Shown here: positions 1 to 7,563 of the stretch, piece by piece
How the letters are laid out: every line of letters starts with the position of its first letter
Position numbering within the stretch: position 1 is the first letter of the stretch
NCBI GenBank assembly: GCA_003142255.1
Contig: PLLO01000012.1
Location: forward strand, 1 to 64,000
Length of the DNA stretch: 64,000 nucleotides
Source of the DNA: Bacteroidales bacterium
GTDB lineage: Bacteria; Bacteroidota; Bacteroidia; Bacteroidales; VadinHA17
Direction of reading: 5' to 3'
Translations under genes and position numbers: made by a program
The notes under the pieces: model-generated
Told to the model about the DNA's origin: nothing
Database searches by the model: none
Seen by the model: only the letters and a program-made list of their open reading frames with translations

Positions 1-310
1 CGTCCTTAACCGGACACCAGTGAAAATTTTAATGAAGAAATGAAGAAGTCTTTAAGGGGAAAACATTGATTAAGAATTTTTCCAATACAAAAATGGAGTT
101 AGTCACTACCATTCCGGCTCAAAAGCCCAATCCGGAATGATTGATTAAACATTTTTGCTCCCTGGCAAAAAGGATATTTGTAAAGCATAGTTTCTACCAG
201 AAACAAAAAAGGTTCGTTAAATAAAACTTATTATTTTATCCTGGAGGAGACGTCCGGCGACTTCCGTTTCATGAGCCGACCCCTATTTGTTGCTTACTTA
301 GCGATTACTA
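1..310. other. Gene-free left edge
   Basis: No convincing coding frame was found on either strand. A short inverted repeat (ATTCCGG ... CCGGAAT) lies around 110-138. A more G+C-rich patch sits at about 240-285. No tRNA or insertion-sequence end was recognised. Confidence 0.4.
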
Positions 311-342
311 TTTGCAAACATATTGCAAAAAACTTACATTTG
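311..342 (+). promoter_or_regulatory. Bacteroidota-type promoter of the zinc-ribbon gene
   Basis: A TTTG box at 311-314 is followed by a 20-bp spacer and TACATTTG at 335-342. This matches the Bacteroidota housekeeping sigma consensus (TTTG, 19-21 bp, TAnnTTTG). Transcription would start near 348-350, giving a leader of about 30 nt before the ATG at 381. It is the clearest promoter in the window. Confidence 0.65.
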
Positions 343-380
343 TAATGAAACAGATTAATCATAACTAAATTAATTAAATC

Positions 381-524
381 ATGGAAGGATATTGCGTAAA
401 ATGTAAGTCTAAAAAAGAAATTAAAGATTCTGTTGAAGTTACAATGAAAAATGGCAGAAAAGCAATGAAGGGTAAATGTCCAACTTGCGGAACCGGGATG
501 TTTAGGATACTTGGTAAAGCGTAG
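381..524 (+). CDS. Small zinc-ribbon protein (DUF5679-like), 47 aa
   Basis: The start is the only in-frame ATG, 39 nt after the promoter -7 box. The product begins MEGYCVKCKSKKEI and contains two CxxC knuckles: Cys5-x-x-Cys8, and Cys-Pro-Thr-Cys near residue 35. This is a single-zinc-ribbon layout. The basic spacer between the knuckles (NGRKAMKGKC) is typical of DUF5679-type mini-proteins, which are thought to bind nucleic acid or protein. The exact function is unknown. The gene is a self-contained unit, with its own promoter upstream and a strong hairpin terminator at 571-612. It is easily missed because it is so short. The coding status is supported by the motif, the promoter and the terminator together. 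Confidence 0.85.
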   Translation: MEGYCVKCKSKKEIKDSVEVTMKNGRKAMKGKCPTCGTGMFRILGKA

Positions 525-570
525 ATTCGTTAACCTTTCATTTTAAAATTAACTACAACTAAGGAGTGTT

Positions 571-612
571 TTATTATGGTAGAATTAATTTTCTACCATA
601 ATAATTTCTTTT
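571..612 (+). terminator. Intrinsic terminator after the zinc-ribbon gene
   Basis: A perfect 14-bp stem (571-584 with 591-604, TTATTATGGTAGAA and its complement) has a 6-nt loop and is followed by a T-rich run (TTTCTTTTT). It lies 47 nt after the stop codon at 524. Confidence 0.75.
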
Positions 613-623
613 TGTAATATAAC

Positions 624-764
624 TGGAAAAATCAGCGACCTTGACCCTAGTTGGCCAGACTATATTGACTAAAAAAGCCGGCGTTAAGTATTTGTTGTTT
701 AGCTGTGTATGTAAAATGTAAACGAACCAACCAAATGTGGTCAGTTTGTCCGGTTTTTACAATT
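624..764 (+). repeat. Dispersed ~140-bp palindromic element, copy A
   Basis: Begins TGGAAAAATCAGCGACCTTG and ends near GTCCGGTTTTTACAAT. It shares the layout of copies B (1508), C (2687) and D (6709): an A-rich left arm with TTGACC-TAGTTGGCC, a middle with a TTAAGTnnTTGTTGTTTAG-like core, and a right arm that is an imperfect inverted copy of the left. It contains no open frame. It lies in the 339-bp gap between the zinc-ribbon gene and the flavin reductase gene. Nothing else is seen in that gap. Confidence 0.7.
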
Positions 765-863
765 ATAAAGGTTTAAAAAATTAAATTTTGGGTCAACTGC
801 TTGTTGTATGCCGGTTTTCTAAAGGATAAATTATTTTACTATATAGGACCTATCAATCATAAC

Positions 864-1406
864 TTATACTCCCAAAGGAAGTTTTGGAAGCATCAATTCG
901 CGATAACTTATGGTTCGACCATCAACTACAAATGTTCCGTCTCCATTGGCATGTATCGTGCGACGTTCCTTTCGGTCGGCATCTATCCATGCATGAACAG
1001 CATCAAGAATAAAAATATTGTGTTTTTCGATATAATCCGTTACACGACATTCTATATTTGCAAGACACTCTTTGATCAACGGTGCCTCAACTGACTTTGC
1101 TTTAAGTGGTGTGAGTTTAAATTTTTTGAATTTATCAGTATCAGAGCCAGAACACCCTCCGATTTCAACGACCTTCTTAGAAATGTCAACTGTTGGGACG
1201 GCTATCACACACTCTCTATTTTTCACGAGGGCTTCATAAGAGTAATTCCATGCTCCTGTCAGTAAGGCAAACTGCGCAGTGAAATCCATAACCATATGCC
1301 ACGAAATCGTCATAATATTATTTTTCCCTCCGTTGGTTGTAGTAACCAGCACAACCGGGCCCGGCTCCAACAGCATAAATGCTTTGTTTAATGGTAGCTC
1401 CTGCAT
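864..1406 (-). CDS. Flavin reductase family protein (FMN-binding split barrel)
   Basis: The 180-aa product looks like a flavin reductase of the FMN-binding split-barrel superfamily (DIM6/NTAB type), which binds FMN and reduces flavin or acts as an accessory flavoprotein. The N-terminus (GPVVLVTTTNGGKNNIMTIS) is the usual first strand and FMN-contacting turn. The following segments (W-H-M-V-MDFTAQFALLTG and the SGSDTDKFKKF region near residues 85-97) also match the family. Length is normal for the family (about 170-200 aa), and there is no signal peptide, so it is cytoplasmic. The gene is monocistronic. It is bracketed by two same-orientation copies (A and B) of the dispersed palindromic repeat, which raises the possibility of joint movement. 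The substrate cannot be told from sequence. Confidence 0.88.
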   Translation of the reverse strand: MQELPLNKAFMLLEPGPVVLVTTTNGGKNNIMTISWHMVMDFTAQFALLTGAWNYSYEALVKNRECVIAVPTVDISKKVVEIGGCSGSDTDKFKKFKLTPLKAKSVEAPLIKECLANIECRVTDYIEKHNIFILDAVHAWIDADRKERRTIHANGDGTFVVDGRTISYRELMLPKLPLGV

Positions 1407-1507
1407 TTTATAAACTTTTTAAAAATACATTTTTCTATTTTAATTCAATAAATTCTGTCTTGCAACATCCATGGTAACATAATGATTCTTACCATATCAT
1501 AAGAGCA

Positions 1508-1641
1508 AGTAGCTTTAACCACCTTTAGGCGGAGTTTATTAACCACCAAAAGCTGGAGTTAAATGCTTGTTGTTTAGTTATATATGTTTTTTATAATCTG
1601 ACCGGCTAAATATGGTCAATGGGTCCGGCTTTTGCAATTAA
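1508..1641 (+). repeat. Dispersed ~140-bp palindromic element, copy B
   Basis: The right arm is well conserved (TGACCGGCTAAATATGGTC ... GTCCGGCTTTTGCAATT). Its reverse complement resembles the left arm of copy C (AAAAgCC..., TTGACCATA, GCCGG, TCA). The left arm of this copy has diverged. The middle holds ACCACCAAAAGCTGGAGTTA and TGCTTGTTGTTTAGTT, as in C. The rest of the 1407-1853 gap is AT-rich without a recognisable gene. Confidence 0.65.
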
Positions 1642-1853
1642 TCAGGAAATCATTGCGAAAATCATGTTTTTTTCTAAATGTTTATTAATTTGGCTTTTAT
1701 TGTTTTTAACCACTCTCTTACATGCCATTGTCGGTGTCGTATTCTCCTATATTTCTTTGAGAAGCGGATACCAATAAAAAGCATTAAAAGTATTATAACT
1801 ATGGTTGTTATCATAAAGTGTAAGTTTTGTTATTGTATATTGTTTTATGTTTT

Positions 1854-2065
1854 TTAATTTAATAATAACGAAAATTTACTTCTAAAATTATCAAGTTCAT
1901 AATAAAGCCATTCGGCTTGTTTGCAGTTTTCAGAATATAATAACGTAAAATATTCGTGCTTAACTATTTGCCCTTTGTGAAGGTTGGAAGTAATTCCTGA
2001 GCCGATTAAGCAATAAATATGCCAAGAAGTATCGTGAGAATAAGAAATACTGATTTTATTTTCAT
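1854..2065 (-). pseudogene. Relic of a secreted DNA/RNA non-specific endonuclease
   Basis: On the minus strand an ATG (2065) opens a typical signal peptide (MKIKSVFLILTILLGIFIA) and stops after 19 codons. Just after it, in a different frame, the sequence reads KGQIVKHEYFTLLYSE followed by QAEWLYYEL and DNFRS. Those segments match the conserved N-terminal part of Bacteroidota DNA/RNA non-specific (HNH-like NUC1) endonucleases, in which a QIVKH-YY-LSYxExxxQAEWV-YEL block precedes a DNFR motif. The remainder, including the catalytic DRGH region, is missing. The gene is therefore frameshifted and truncated. The family assignment rests on my recall of these motifs and is moderately firm. Confidence 0.55.
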
Positions 2066-2331
2066 TGTGGCTTCAAAAGTAGCATAAATATTTATTATTT
2101 ATTATTTATTGCCTTCCCTACAACAATAAGTTTTGATATCAAGAAGAAGTTATTTGGTTGGAATAGCACCAGAACCTTCAATTGCAAAGCATTAATAATC
2201 AATCATCCGAATAACTAATGATTAAAACTGTTGATGGATTTGATGATAAAATAATATGTTTTTGAGACTTTTGAAATTATCCCATCCCATCTTTTCGTGG
2301 AGATATGGTATGGGAAATAATACCACATACT

Positions 2332-2385
2332 GAACACGTCTGACTCTGGATCAGAAAAATTCAGGTTCGAGCCCTGACAGAACAA
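2332..2385 (+). pseudogene. 3' portion of a tRNA-Gln(CUG) gene, 5' part lost
   Basis: The segment folds as the 3' part of a tRNA. There is a 5-bp anticodon stem (TCTGA 2339-2343 with TCAGA 2351-2355) around the 7-nt loop CTCTGGA, which gives anticodon CUG. A 5-nt variable loop follows, then a perfect T-arm (TCAGG-TTCGAGC-CCTGA, 2361-2377) and CAGAACA plus a discriminator base A. The preceding GAACACG resembles the 3' side of a D-stem. No matching 5' acceptor strand (it would need TGTTCTG) or D-arm lies upstream, so the gene is not functional. Integrative elements often leave such 3' tRNA fragments as attachment sites; no integrase gene is present here. Confidence 0.55.
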
Positions 2386-2512
2386 CTTAAATAAACAAAT
2401 AAAGCTTTGATATACAACAATATCGAGGCTTTTTTGTTTGTTATTACTGAAACTATACTGAAACATTTACATGATTCAGGGTTTTTGGATTATATGTCCC
2501 AGGAACGGTTTG

Positions 2513-2554
2513 CAAAAACCGTGACAAGTCTTATAACCTTTATTGTCCGTGTTA
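2513..2554 (+). repeat. Direct repeat, copy 1
   Basis: A 42-nt sequence (CAAAAACCGTGACAAGTC ... TTTATTGTCCGTGTTA) recurs almost unchanged at 2944-2984. The pair flanks dispersed element copy C. No gene is recognised in the surrounding sequence 2386-3163. Confidence 0.7.
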
Positions 2555-2686
2555 GTGGCAGGCATATTTTAATTGGTTTCGTTGGACACCAGAATCCCAT
2601 TCGCAAAGTAACTATTGTTCTTTTTGAGGCTACTAATGTTGTAAGTCATTCTGGATTCAGTTTTTTCAGTGATTGATTTTACATAA

Positions 2687-2830
2687 TGGAAAAACCAGTG
2701 GCCTTGACCATAGTTGGCCGGATCAAATTGACCACCAAAAGCCAGAGTTAAGTGCTTGTTGTTTAGTTCTATATGTTAATGTTAATATGACCGGTTAAAT
2801 ATGGTTAACATGTCCAGCTTTTACAATTTA
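2687..2830 (+). repeat. Dispersed ~140-bp palindromic element, copy C
   Basis: The best-preserved copy. The left arm reads TGGAAAAACCAGTGGCC, then TTGACCATAGTTGGCCGG and ATCA. The right arm reads TGACCGGTTAAATATGGTTA, then ACATGTCCAGCTTTTACA. The right arm reversed (AAAAGC..., TTAACCATATTT, AACCGG, TCA) pairs imperfectly with the left, so the element could form a long hairpin with a loop region of about 60 nt. It has no open frame and resembles a MITE or a large intergenic palindromic repeat. Confidence 0.7.
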
Positions 2831-2865
2831 CTGTCTTTTTATTTAGATAATTATTAAAACAAAAA

Positions 2866-2886
2866 CCCCAGAGTAAACCCCTGGGG
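2866..2886. terminator. Small G+C-rich hairpin, terminator-like
   Basis: CCCCAG (2866-2871) pairs with CTGGGG (2881-2886) across a 9-nt loop. An A-run lies on the left and CAATTTT on the right, so it could work on either strand. No clear gene on the + strand ends here. On the minus strand it lies about 280 nt beyond the end of the CHAT gene. Confidence 0.3.
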
Positions 2887-2943
2887 CAATTTTGGATGAA
2901 ATTAAACTACTTTGATTTTGTTTTAGTTGTTCTGTAAGTTATT

Positions 2944-2984
2944 CAAAAACTGTGACAAGCTTATTACCTTTATTGTCCGTGTTA
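2944..2984 (+). repeat. Direct repeat, copy 2
   Basis: Second copy of the sequence at 2513-2554, differing at a few positions (CAAAAACTGTGACAAGC ... TTTATTGTCCGTGTTA). The copies are 431 bp apart in the same orientation. Confidence 0.7.
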
Positions 2985-3163
2985 TATGTAGGGTTAATTT
3001 TAAAACTGTCCAGATGTATGAGAACTTGTCATATAGTCCTAAATCTCGTCGACAGGCAGGGCAGGGCTGAAAGGCTCTTTTGCAGCTTTTCGTAGCAGCG
3101 GAGGCAAGTGCGAGCTGCAGATGTGCATGAAAGCGGAGGGAAGCTTACAATGCATAGGGCTTC
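2985..3163. other. Gene-free segment with a G+C-rich, purine-rich patch
   Basis: From about 3048 to 3150 the base composition departs sharply from its AT-rich surroundings (CGACAGGCAGGGCAGGGC, GCAGCGGAGGCAAGTGCGAG, GCGGAGGGAAGC). Short complementary stretches (GCAGCTTTT ... GAGCTGC) could fold. No reading frame or known RNA family was recognised. It ends at the stop codon of the CHAT gene. Confidence 0.4.
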
Positions 3164-6100
3164 TTATTCTATTAATACAAAAGCTGCCCAGTAAAAAGGA
3201 TCATATTTTTTTCGCATGGTTCGTTGGGCTGTACTAAAAGCATTTTTTATACTCATCACGTTTAACAAATTTGTATAAAAAAGCGTCATTAATTCGGATG
3301 TCTGGTAATCAGGTACCTGCCATAAACTCATGATAATGTACCTTACTCCAGCCATTTTAAAGGCACGTTGTAAACCGAATACACCCTCAGACCCTTTTAC
3401 ATCTCCTAACCCGGTTTCACAGGCTGATAATACTACCAACTGCGTGTTATATAAATTCATGTTCGATACTTCGTATGCAGTGAGTGTTCCATCTTCCACT
3501 CCTTCAATAGCAGGCTGATTTTGCCATGTACGGCTCGCACCAGACAGTAAAATTCCTGAACGAAGTAAAGGATTTTCCGAATGTGTGAATGCAGGTTCAT
3601 TAAAAATACTGGAAGTATTTGATCCTCTGAAAACAACCTTTTCCGTTTCAACATTTTTAGGTTTTATTTCAGGGAAAAAGAAACCGTGTGTTGCAATATG
3701 TATCATTTCGGGCGATTTCCCGTTGTCGGTCAGGTTCTTGAATGATTCTTCGGTTGCCTGTTTCCCTGTATATAATGTACAGGAGATTTGTTTAGACTTA
3801 AAAAGTTTTTCGATATTTGATATTTCGGAAAGCGTACCAGGTAAATACGACCATGTAACACCCCTGTTATCGTCGGGAATATTAACACTCCGGCTGGCCA
3901 GGAGATCATATTGTGAATTCTTATATTGCTGGGCTGATGCAATCATCTCTACGCTATCCAGGTCATATTCTATTCCCCCATATAAAATAGCTCTAAAATT
4001 ACCTCTTGAAGGCAGTTCAGCTTTATTAGCCTGGGTGAGTGCCCGTGTGCTGCCAACTAAGGTAATGTTGTATTTATCAGATAAATAAGTGCTATCGGTA
4101 ACAGGTATGGCGTTAAATGCAACTTTGTTAAGCAATCCGCTTGGTGCTATGTATACTGTGCTAATGCCTTTCAATAAACTGTCAATAGGTTGCCATGTAA
4201 GACGGTATAACATGTTTAGAGAGTCAGATTGGTTATTCATTGAAGGCCGGGTTGATCGGTTACTGTATAATTGTGTAATATAAGTTGCATTATTGGTTGC
4301 CTTCGGTGTTGATATTATCTCCTGCAATTGTTTTTCTTCGAACAGGTAAATCATTTTAGGGTAATTATATTCCTTTCGCAATATTAAAGCACAATAAAAG
4401 GTGCTGTCTGTCCATCTTTTATCATAATATTGAAAATTTACAAACTCAATTGCTGCTTCGTCGGTTTTAAGTGCTAGCTGCACATCCTGCCATTTTGCAT
4501 TGGCTAAACCTGTCAGGTTTTCGAAACCGGGCAGGTCTTTTCCCTTGATTGCTAATTCTTTTTCGAGATTATCGGCTTCGTTTTCAAGACTGTCAATATT
4601 CATTGTACGTTCGGCAATGGGTGTAACATAAAGTTTTGAAAGTGTCTTGTGGATATTAATAAACCGATCGTAAATATTGATTAGCATGGTGTCGTTACTG
4701 TTATAAACAGCCTGCCGGAGAGCTGTATTACTTAATAACAACATGCCTTTGTGGGCCAGTTCGTTGTCGTAGTTTAAGCTTACAAACTCCGGCTTTTGGC
4801 TTTTGTAGCGCAGGGCAAAAGAATTGTAAATTTTAAAATTGGATTCTATCGTTTTCACAAATAGTCCCTTTTCGGTTTCGCTCATAAAAGCGAAATTTTG
4901 GCGTATTTGATTGTTGAGATTTTCGTTGGCTTGCCTATAAAGCGGTTCCGCTTTTGTGTAATTACCCATATTGTAGTAGTTCATAGCCAGGGAGTTTAAC
5001 GAGTTGGCATAATCGGGGTGGTTTTCACCCAGCACTTTTTTACGAATGGCTATTGCCTCAATAAACAGCGGCTCCGCTTTTGCGTAATTACCAATTTTAT
5101 AGTACAACAATGCCAGGTTGTTTAACGAGTTGGCATAATCGGGGTGGTTTTCACCCAGCGCTTTTTTATGAATGGCCGTTGCCTCAATAAACAGCGGCTC
5201 CGCTTTTGCGTAATTACCTATGTCTGTGTAAAACACTGCCAGGCTGCCTAACGAGGCAGCATAAGAGGAGTGGTTTTCACCCAGCGCTTTTTTAAGAATG
5301 GCTATTGCCTCAATAAACAATGGCTCCGCTTTTGCGTAATTACCCATTGTTTTATACAAAAAAGCCAGGCTGTTTAAAGAGATAGCATAATCGGGGTGGT
5401 TTTCACCCAGCGCTTTTTTATAAATGGCTGCTGATTTTATGAGCAGTGGTTCCGCTTTTGTGTAATTACCCATTGTACGATAAAAATATGCCAGGTTAAT
5501 TAACGAGTTGGCATAATCGGGGTGGTTTTCACCCAGCGCTTTTTTATGAATGGCCGTTGCCTCAATAAACAGCAGCTCCGCTTTTGCGTAATTACCTATG
5601 TCTGTGTAAAACACTGCCAGGTTGTTTAAAGAGGTGGCATAATCGGGGTGGTTTTCACCCAACGCTTTTTTTAAAATGGCTACTGATTTTATAAATAGCG
5701 GCTCCGCTTTTTCGTAATTACCTATTGTATGATAAAAATATGCCAGGTTAATTAAACAGGCAGCATAATTGGGGTGGTTTTTACCCAGCGCAAATTTACA
5801 CATTGCTACTGATTTTATATGCAGCGGCTCCGCTTTTGCGTAATTACCCATTTCAGTATACAATCTTGCCAGGCCGGATAAGAAGGCATAATAGTGGTTG
5901 TCTCTTTCCAGCACATTTTTACGAATGGCTAATGCTTCAATAAACAACGGTTCCGCTTTTGCGTAATTACCCATTTCAGTGTAAAACAGTGCCAGATTGA
6001 ATAACGATATAGCATAATCGGGGTGGTCTTCACCCAACGCTTTTTTACGAATGGCCATTGCCTCAATATACAGCAGCTCCGTTTTTGCGTAATTACCCAT

Positions 6101-6334
6101 TGTTGTGTAAAACACTGCCAGGTTGTCTAACATGGTGGCGTAGTATTTATTTTCTTTGCCAAATATTTTTTCTACAGCATCACGGGCTTGAAGAGCAAAT
6201 TCAATTGCCTTTTGGTAGTTGCCTTCCTGGTAGTATTTTAATGCTTGATTATTGAGGGAGTTCCAATTGTTTTTTTGTGACCAACATAGCAATGGCAGGG
6301 CAAACAAAGTGATAATCAGGATTAGTTTTTTCAT
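3164..6334 (-). CDS. Exported TPR-CHAT (caspase-like) protein 1
   Basis: This 1056-aa protein starts with a signal peptide (MKKLILIITLFALPLLCWSQ), so it is probably exported rather than cytosolic. Residues ~35-500 are kinesin-light-chain-type TPR repeats. Nine consecutive units of 41-42 residues follow the pattern GNYAKAEPLFIEA-AI-KKALGE then NHPDYA-SLNNLA-FY. A linker at ~500-870 leads to a C-terminal CHAT domain, a clan CD (caspase-like) peptidase. The predicted dyad is His883 (HIATHGFF) and Cys972 (LSACETG). Both residues are present, so it may be active. CHAT proteins are proteases controlled by their TPR part. A paralogue of nearly equal length lies at 16435. The gene is monocistronic and is bracketed by repeat copies C and D. 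The partner and substrate are unknown. Confidence 0.9.
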   Translation of the reverse strand: MKKLILIITLFALPLLCWSQKNNWNSLNNQALKYYQEGNYQKAIEFALQARDAVEKIFGKENKYYATMLDNLAVFYTTMGNYAKTELLYIEAMAIRKKALGEDHPDYAISLFNLALFYTEMGNYAKAEPLFIEALAIRKNVLERDNHYYAFLSGLARLYTEMGNYAKAEPLHIKSVAMCKFALGKNHPNYAACLINLAYFYHTIGNYEKAEPLFIKSVAILKKALGENHPDYATSLNNLAVFYTDIGNYAKAELLFIEATAIHKKALGENHPDYANSLINLAYFYRTMGNYTKAEPLLIKSAAIYKKALGENHPDYAISLNSLAFLYKTMGNYAKAEPLFIEAIAILKKALGENHSSYAASLGSLAVFYTDIGNYAKAEPLFIEATAIHKKALGENHPDYANSLNNLALLYYKIGNYAKAEPLFIEAIAIRKKVLGENHPDYANSLNSLAMNYYNMGNYTKAEPLYRQANENLNNQIRQNFAFMSETEKGLFVKTIESNFKIYNSFALRYKSQKPEFVSLNYDNELAHKGMLLLSNTALRQAVYNSNDTMLINIYDRFINIHKTLSKLYVTPIAERTMNIDSLENEADNLEKELAIKGKDLPGFENLTGLANAKWQDVQLALKTDEAAIEFVNFQYYDKRWTDSTFYCALILRKEYNYPKMIYLFEEKQLQEIISTPKATNNATYITQLYSNRSTRPSMNNQSDSLNMLYRLTWQPIDSLLKGISTVYIAPSGLLNKVAFNAIPVTDSTYLSDKYNITLVGSTRALTQANKAELPSRGNFRAILYGGIEYDLDSVEMIASAQQYKNSQYDLLASRSVNIPDDNRGVTWSYLPGTLSEISNIEKLFKSKQISCTLYTGKQATEESFKNLTDNGKSPEMIHIATHGFFFPEIKPKNVETEKVVFRGSNTSSIFNEPAFTHSENPLLRSGILLSGASRTWQNQPAIEGVEDGTLTAYEVSNMNLYNTQLVVLSACETGLGDVKGSEGVFGLQRAFKMAGVRYIIMSLWQVPDYQTSELMTLFYTNLLNVMSIKNAFSTAQRTMRKKYDPFYWAAFVLIE
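4967..6097 (-). repeat. 126-bp tandem coding repeat (TPR array)
   Basis: Nine units of 126 bp (one of 123 bp) encode residues 80-456 of the CHAT protein, with strong DNA-level similarity (for example TAATCGGGGTGGTTTTCACC recurs in most units). Units 4-5 and 7-8 share longer matching blocks (AVFYTDIGNYAKAE and ATAIHKKALGENHPDYANSL). This suggests a three-unit duplication inside the array. The array could expand and contract by recombination. Confidence 0.85.
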
Positions 6335-6708
6335 GGTTAAGTATTTTTATTTGATTACTGATTATTCCGGACAAACTGAGCCACCTTTCCGACAATAAGT
6401 GAACTACCCTTTTTAAGGGTGGATTTGTAAAGTAAAATTACTCCTTTTTACCGATTTATTTTTTCTTAATGATTCTCCTTTTAATTCTATTCGATGAGCA
6501 TTTCATACCAATCTATACATAATAGCATCAGCCAGGGTTGGAAAAAAGCATGTGTTTGGCGGTGAAGAGACGGTTGCAGGGATGTACCACCAAACTCTTG
6601 CTTGCGCGTTGGATATCACGGTATTATGTTGAAAACCTTACAGCTAACGGGAGTCTGTCTAATAACCTAATCTGGATTTTTGATTTAAGCGATATTTAGT
6701 GATCTCTC
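6335..6708. other. Gene-free region upstream of CHAT protein 1
   Basis: No coding frame is supported. A short perfect palindrome (ACCCTT-AAA-AAGGGT) lies near 6407-6421 in the presumed leader of the minus-strand CHAT gene. The segment TCCGGACAAACTGAGCCACC near 6365 resembles an insertion-sequence end, but I could not match it to one. Confidence 0.35.
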
Positions 6709-6852
6709 TGGAAAAGCCAATGGCTTTGACCATAGTAAGCCAGACCTGATTGACCACCAAAAGCTGAAGTTAATAGGTTGTAATTAAGTCATTTATATAA
6801 TATGTAATATAACCGTCAAGAAGTGGTCAATATGTTCGGCTTTTACAGACAA
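6709..6852 (+). repeat. Dispersed ~140-bp palindromic element, copy D
   Basis: Left arm TGGAAAAGCCAATGGCTTTG, then ACCATAGTAAGCCAGACC. Middle ATTGACCACCAAAAGCTGAA. Right arm AGTGGTCAATATGTTCGGCT, then TTTACA. It has the same orientation as A-C and lies upstream of the CHAT gene, so C and D bracket that gene. The remaining sequence to 7026 shows nothing recognisable. Confidence 0.65.
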
Positions 6853-7026
6853 TCGGAATATCTATTATAAGTAAAAACCTAAACATTATTACATTTTTTA
6901 AATAAAAAAACTCAGCTACTGTTATTCACGGAGTTCTTTATTGCTAAATTCTTTCGTCTGGGTCTCGTCAGAAGTCAATTTTAATGTTCCCCCGGATGAC
7001 TTTTCGAATATGGGACAGGTGTGAAT

Positions 7027-7545
7027 CTATATGATAATCCTATATGATAATCCAAATTTGAATCTGTCGATTATTCCTGTTCCTACATATACACCAATCC
7101 TTTTTATATATACTTTAGTAATTACTGCAAAATTAATATAAGAATGAAAATTACGATAACAATATCCAACATAACTTGTGCTTTGATAAATTTCTCTTGA
7201 ATATCCGTATCCAATCATCGGTGTAACAAACAATATTTTTGAGGAAAGTATGTTGATATTATATCCAACATTAATAACACCTGCACTCATTTTATTTGAA
7301 TATATCATCGAAGAGGTAAAATTCGATTTATTACCATTTCCCAATCCCAAATTATCTGAAATATCAAAATAGTAGTGACCAATGGACCCGCTTCCATTAA
7401 AACCAACCTTAGGTGAAAATTGTGGTTCAAAAACCGCTACACCAAATGATATGTCAATTTGTTCAATATCCCTAACCTTTCTTTGGCCAAAAGATGTTAA
7501 TGTTAACACTAACATCATAGACATTAAAAATAAGATTCTTTTCAT
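7027..7545 (-). CDS. Small predicted outer-membrane beta-barrel protein
   Basis: The 172-aa product begins with a clear signal peptide (MKRILFLMSMMLVLTLTSFG, then Q). The rest is a run of alternating polar/hydrophobic strands rich in Gly, Tyr, Ser and Ile (GVINVGYNINI, KILFVTPMIGYGYS, IGVYVGTGIIDRFKFGLSYR) ending in an aromatic/hydrophobic strand, as in small outer-membrane barrels. No named family was recognised. It starts 18 bp after the end of the lipoprotein gene at 7564-7935, so the two are probably co-transcribed. The function is unknown. Confidence 0.7.
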   Translation of the reverse strand: MKRILFLMSMMLVLTLTSFGQRKVRDIEQIDISFGVAVFEPQFSPKVGFNGSGSIGHYYFDISDNLGLGNGNKSNFTSSMIYSNKMSAGVINVGYNINILSSKILFVTPMIGYGYSREIYQSTSYVGYCYRNFHSYINFAVITKVYIKRIGVYVGTGIIDRFKFGLSYRIII

Positions 7546-7563
7546 TTGCTTTTATTTATTAGT

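Noticed and set aside
801-1094. 97-aa plus-strand frame opposite the flavin reductase
   Set aside because: It is antisense to a well-supported family gene and shows no domain.
2407-2676. 89-aa plus-strand reading frame after the tRNA fragment
   Set aside because: It contains one copy of the direct repeat and has no recognisable motif or start context.
4967-6097. Regular ~126-bp repeats that could look like a CRISPR or satellite array
   Set aside because: The repeats stay in one long frame and translate to kinesin-light-chain-type TPR units. There are no short repeat/spacer units.
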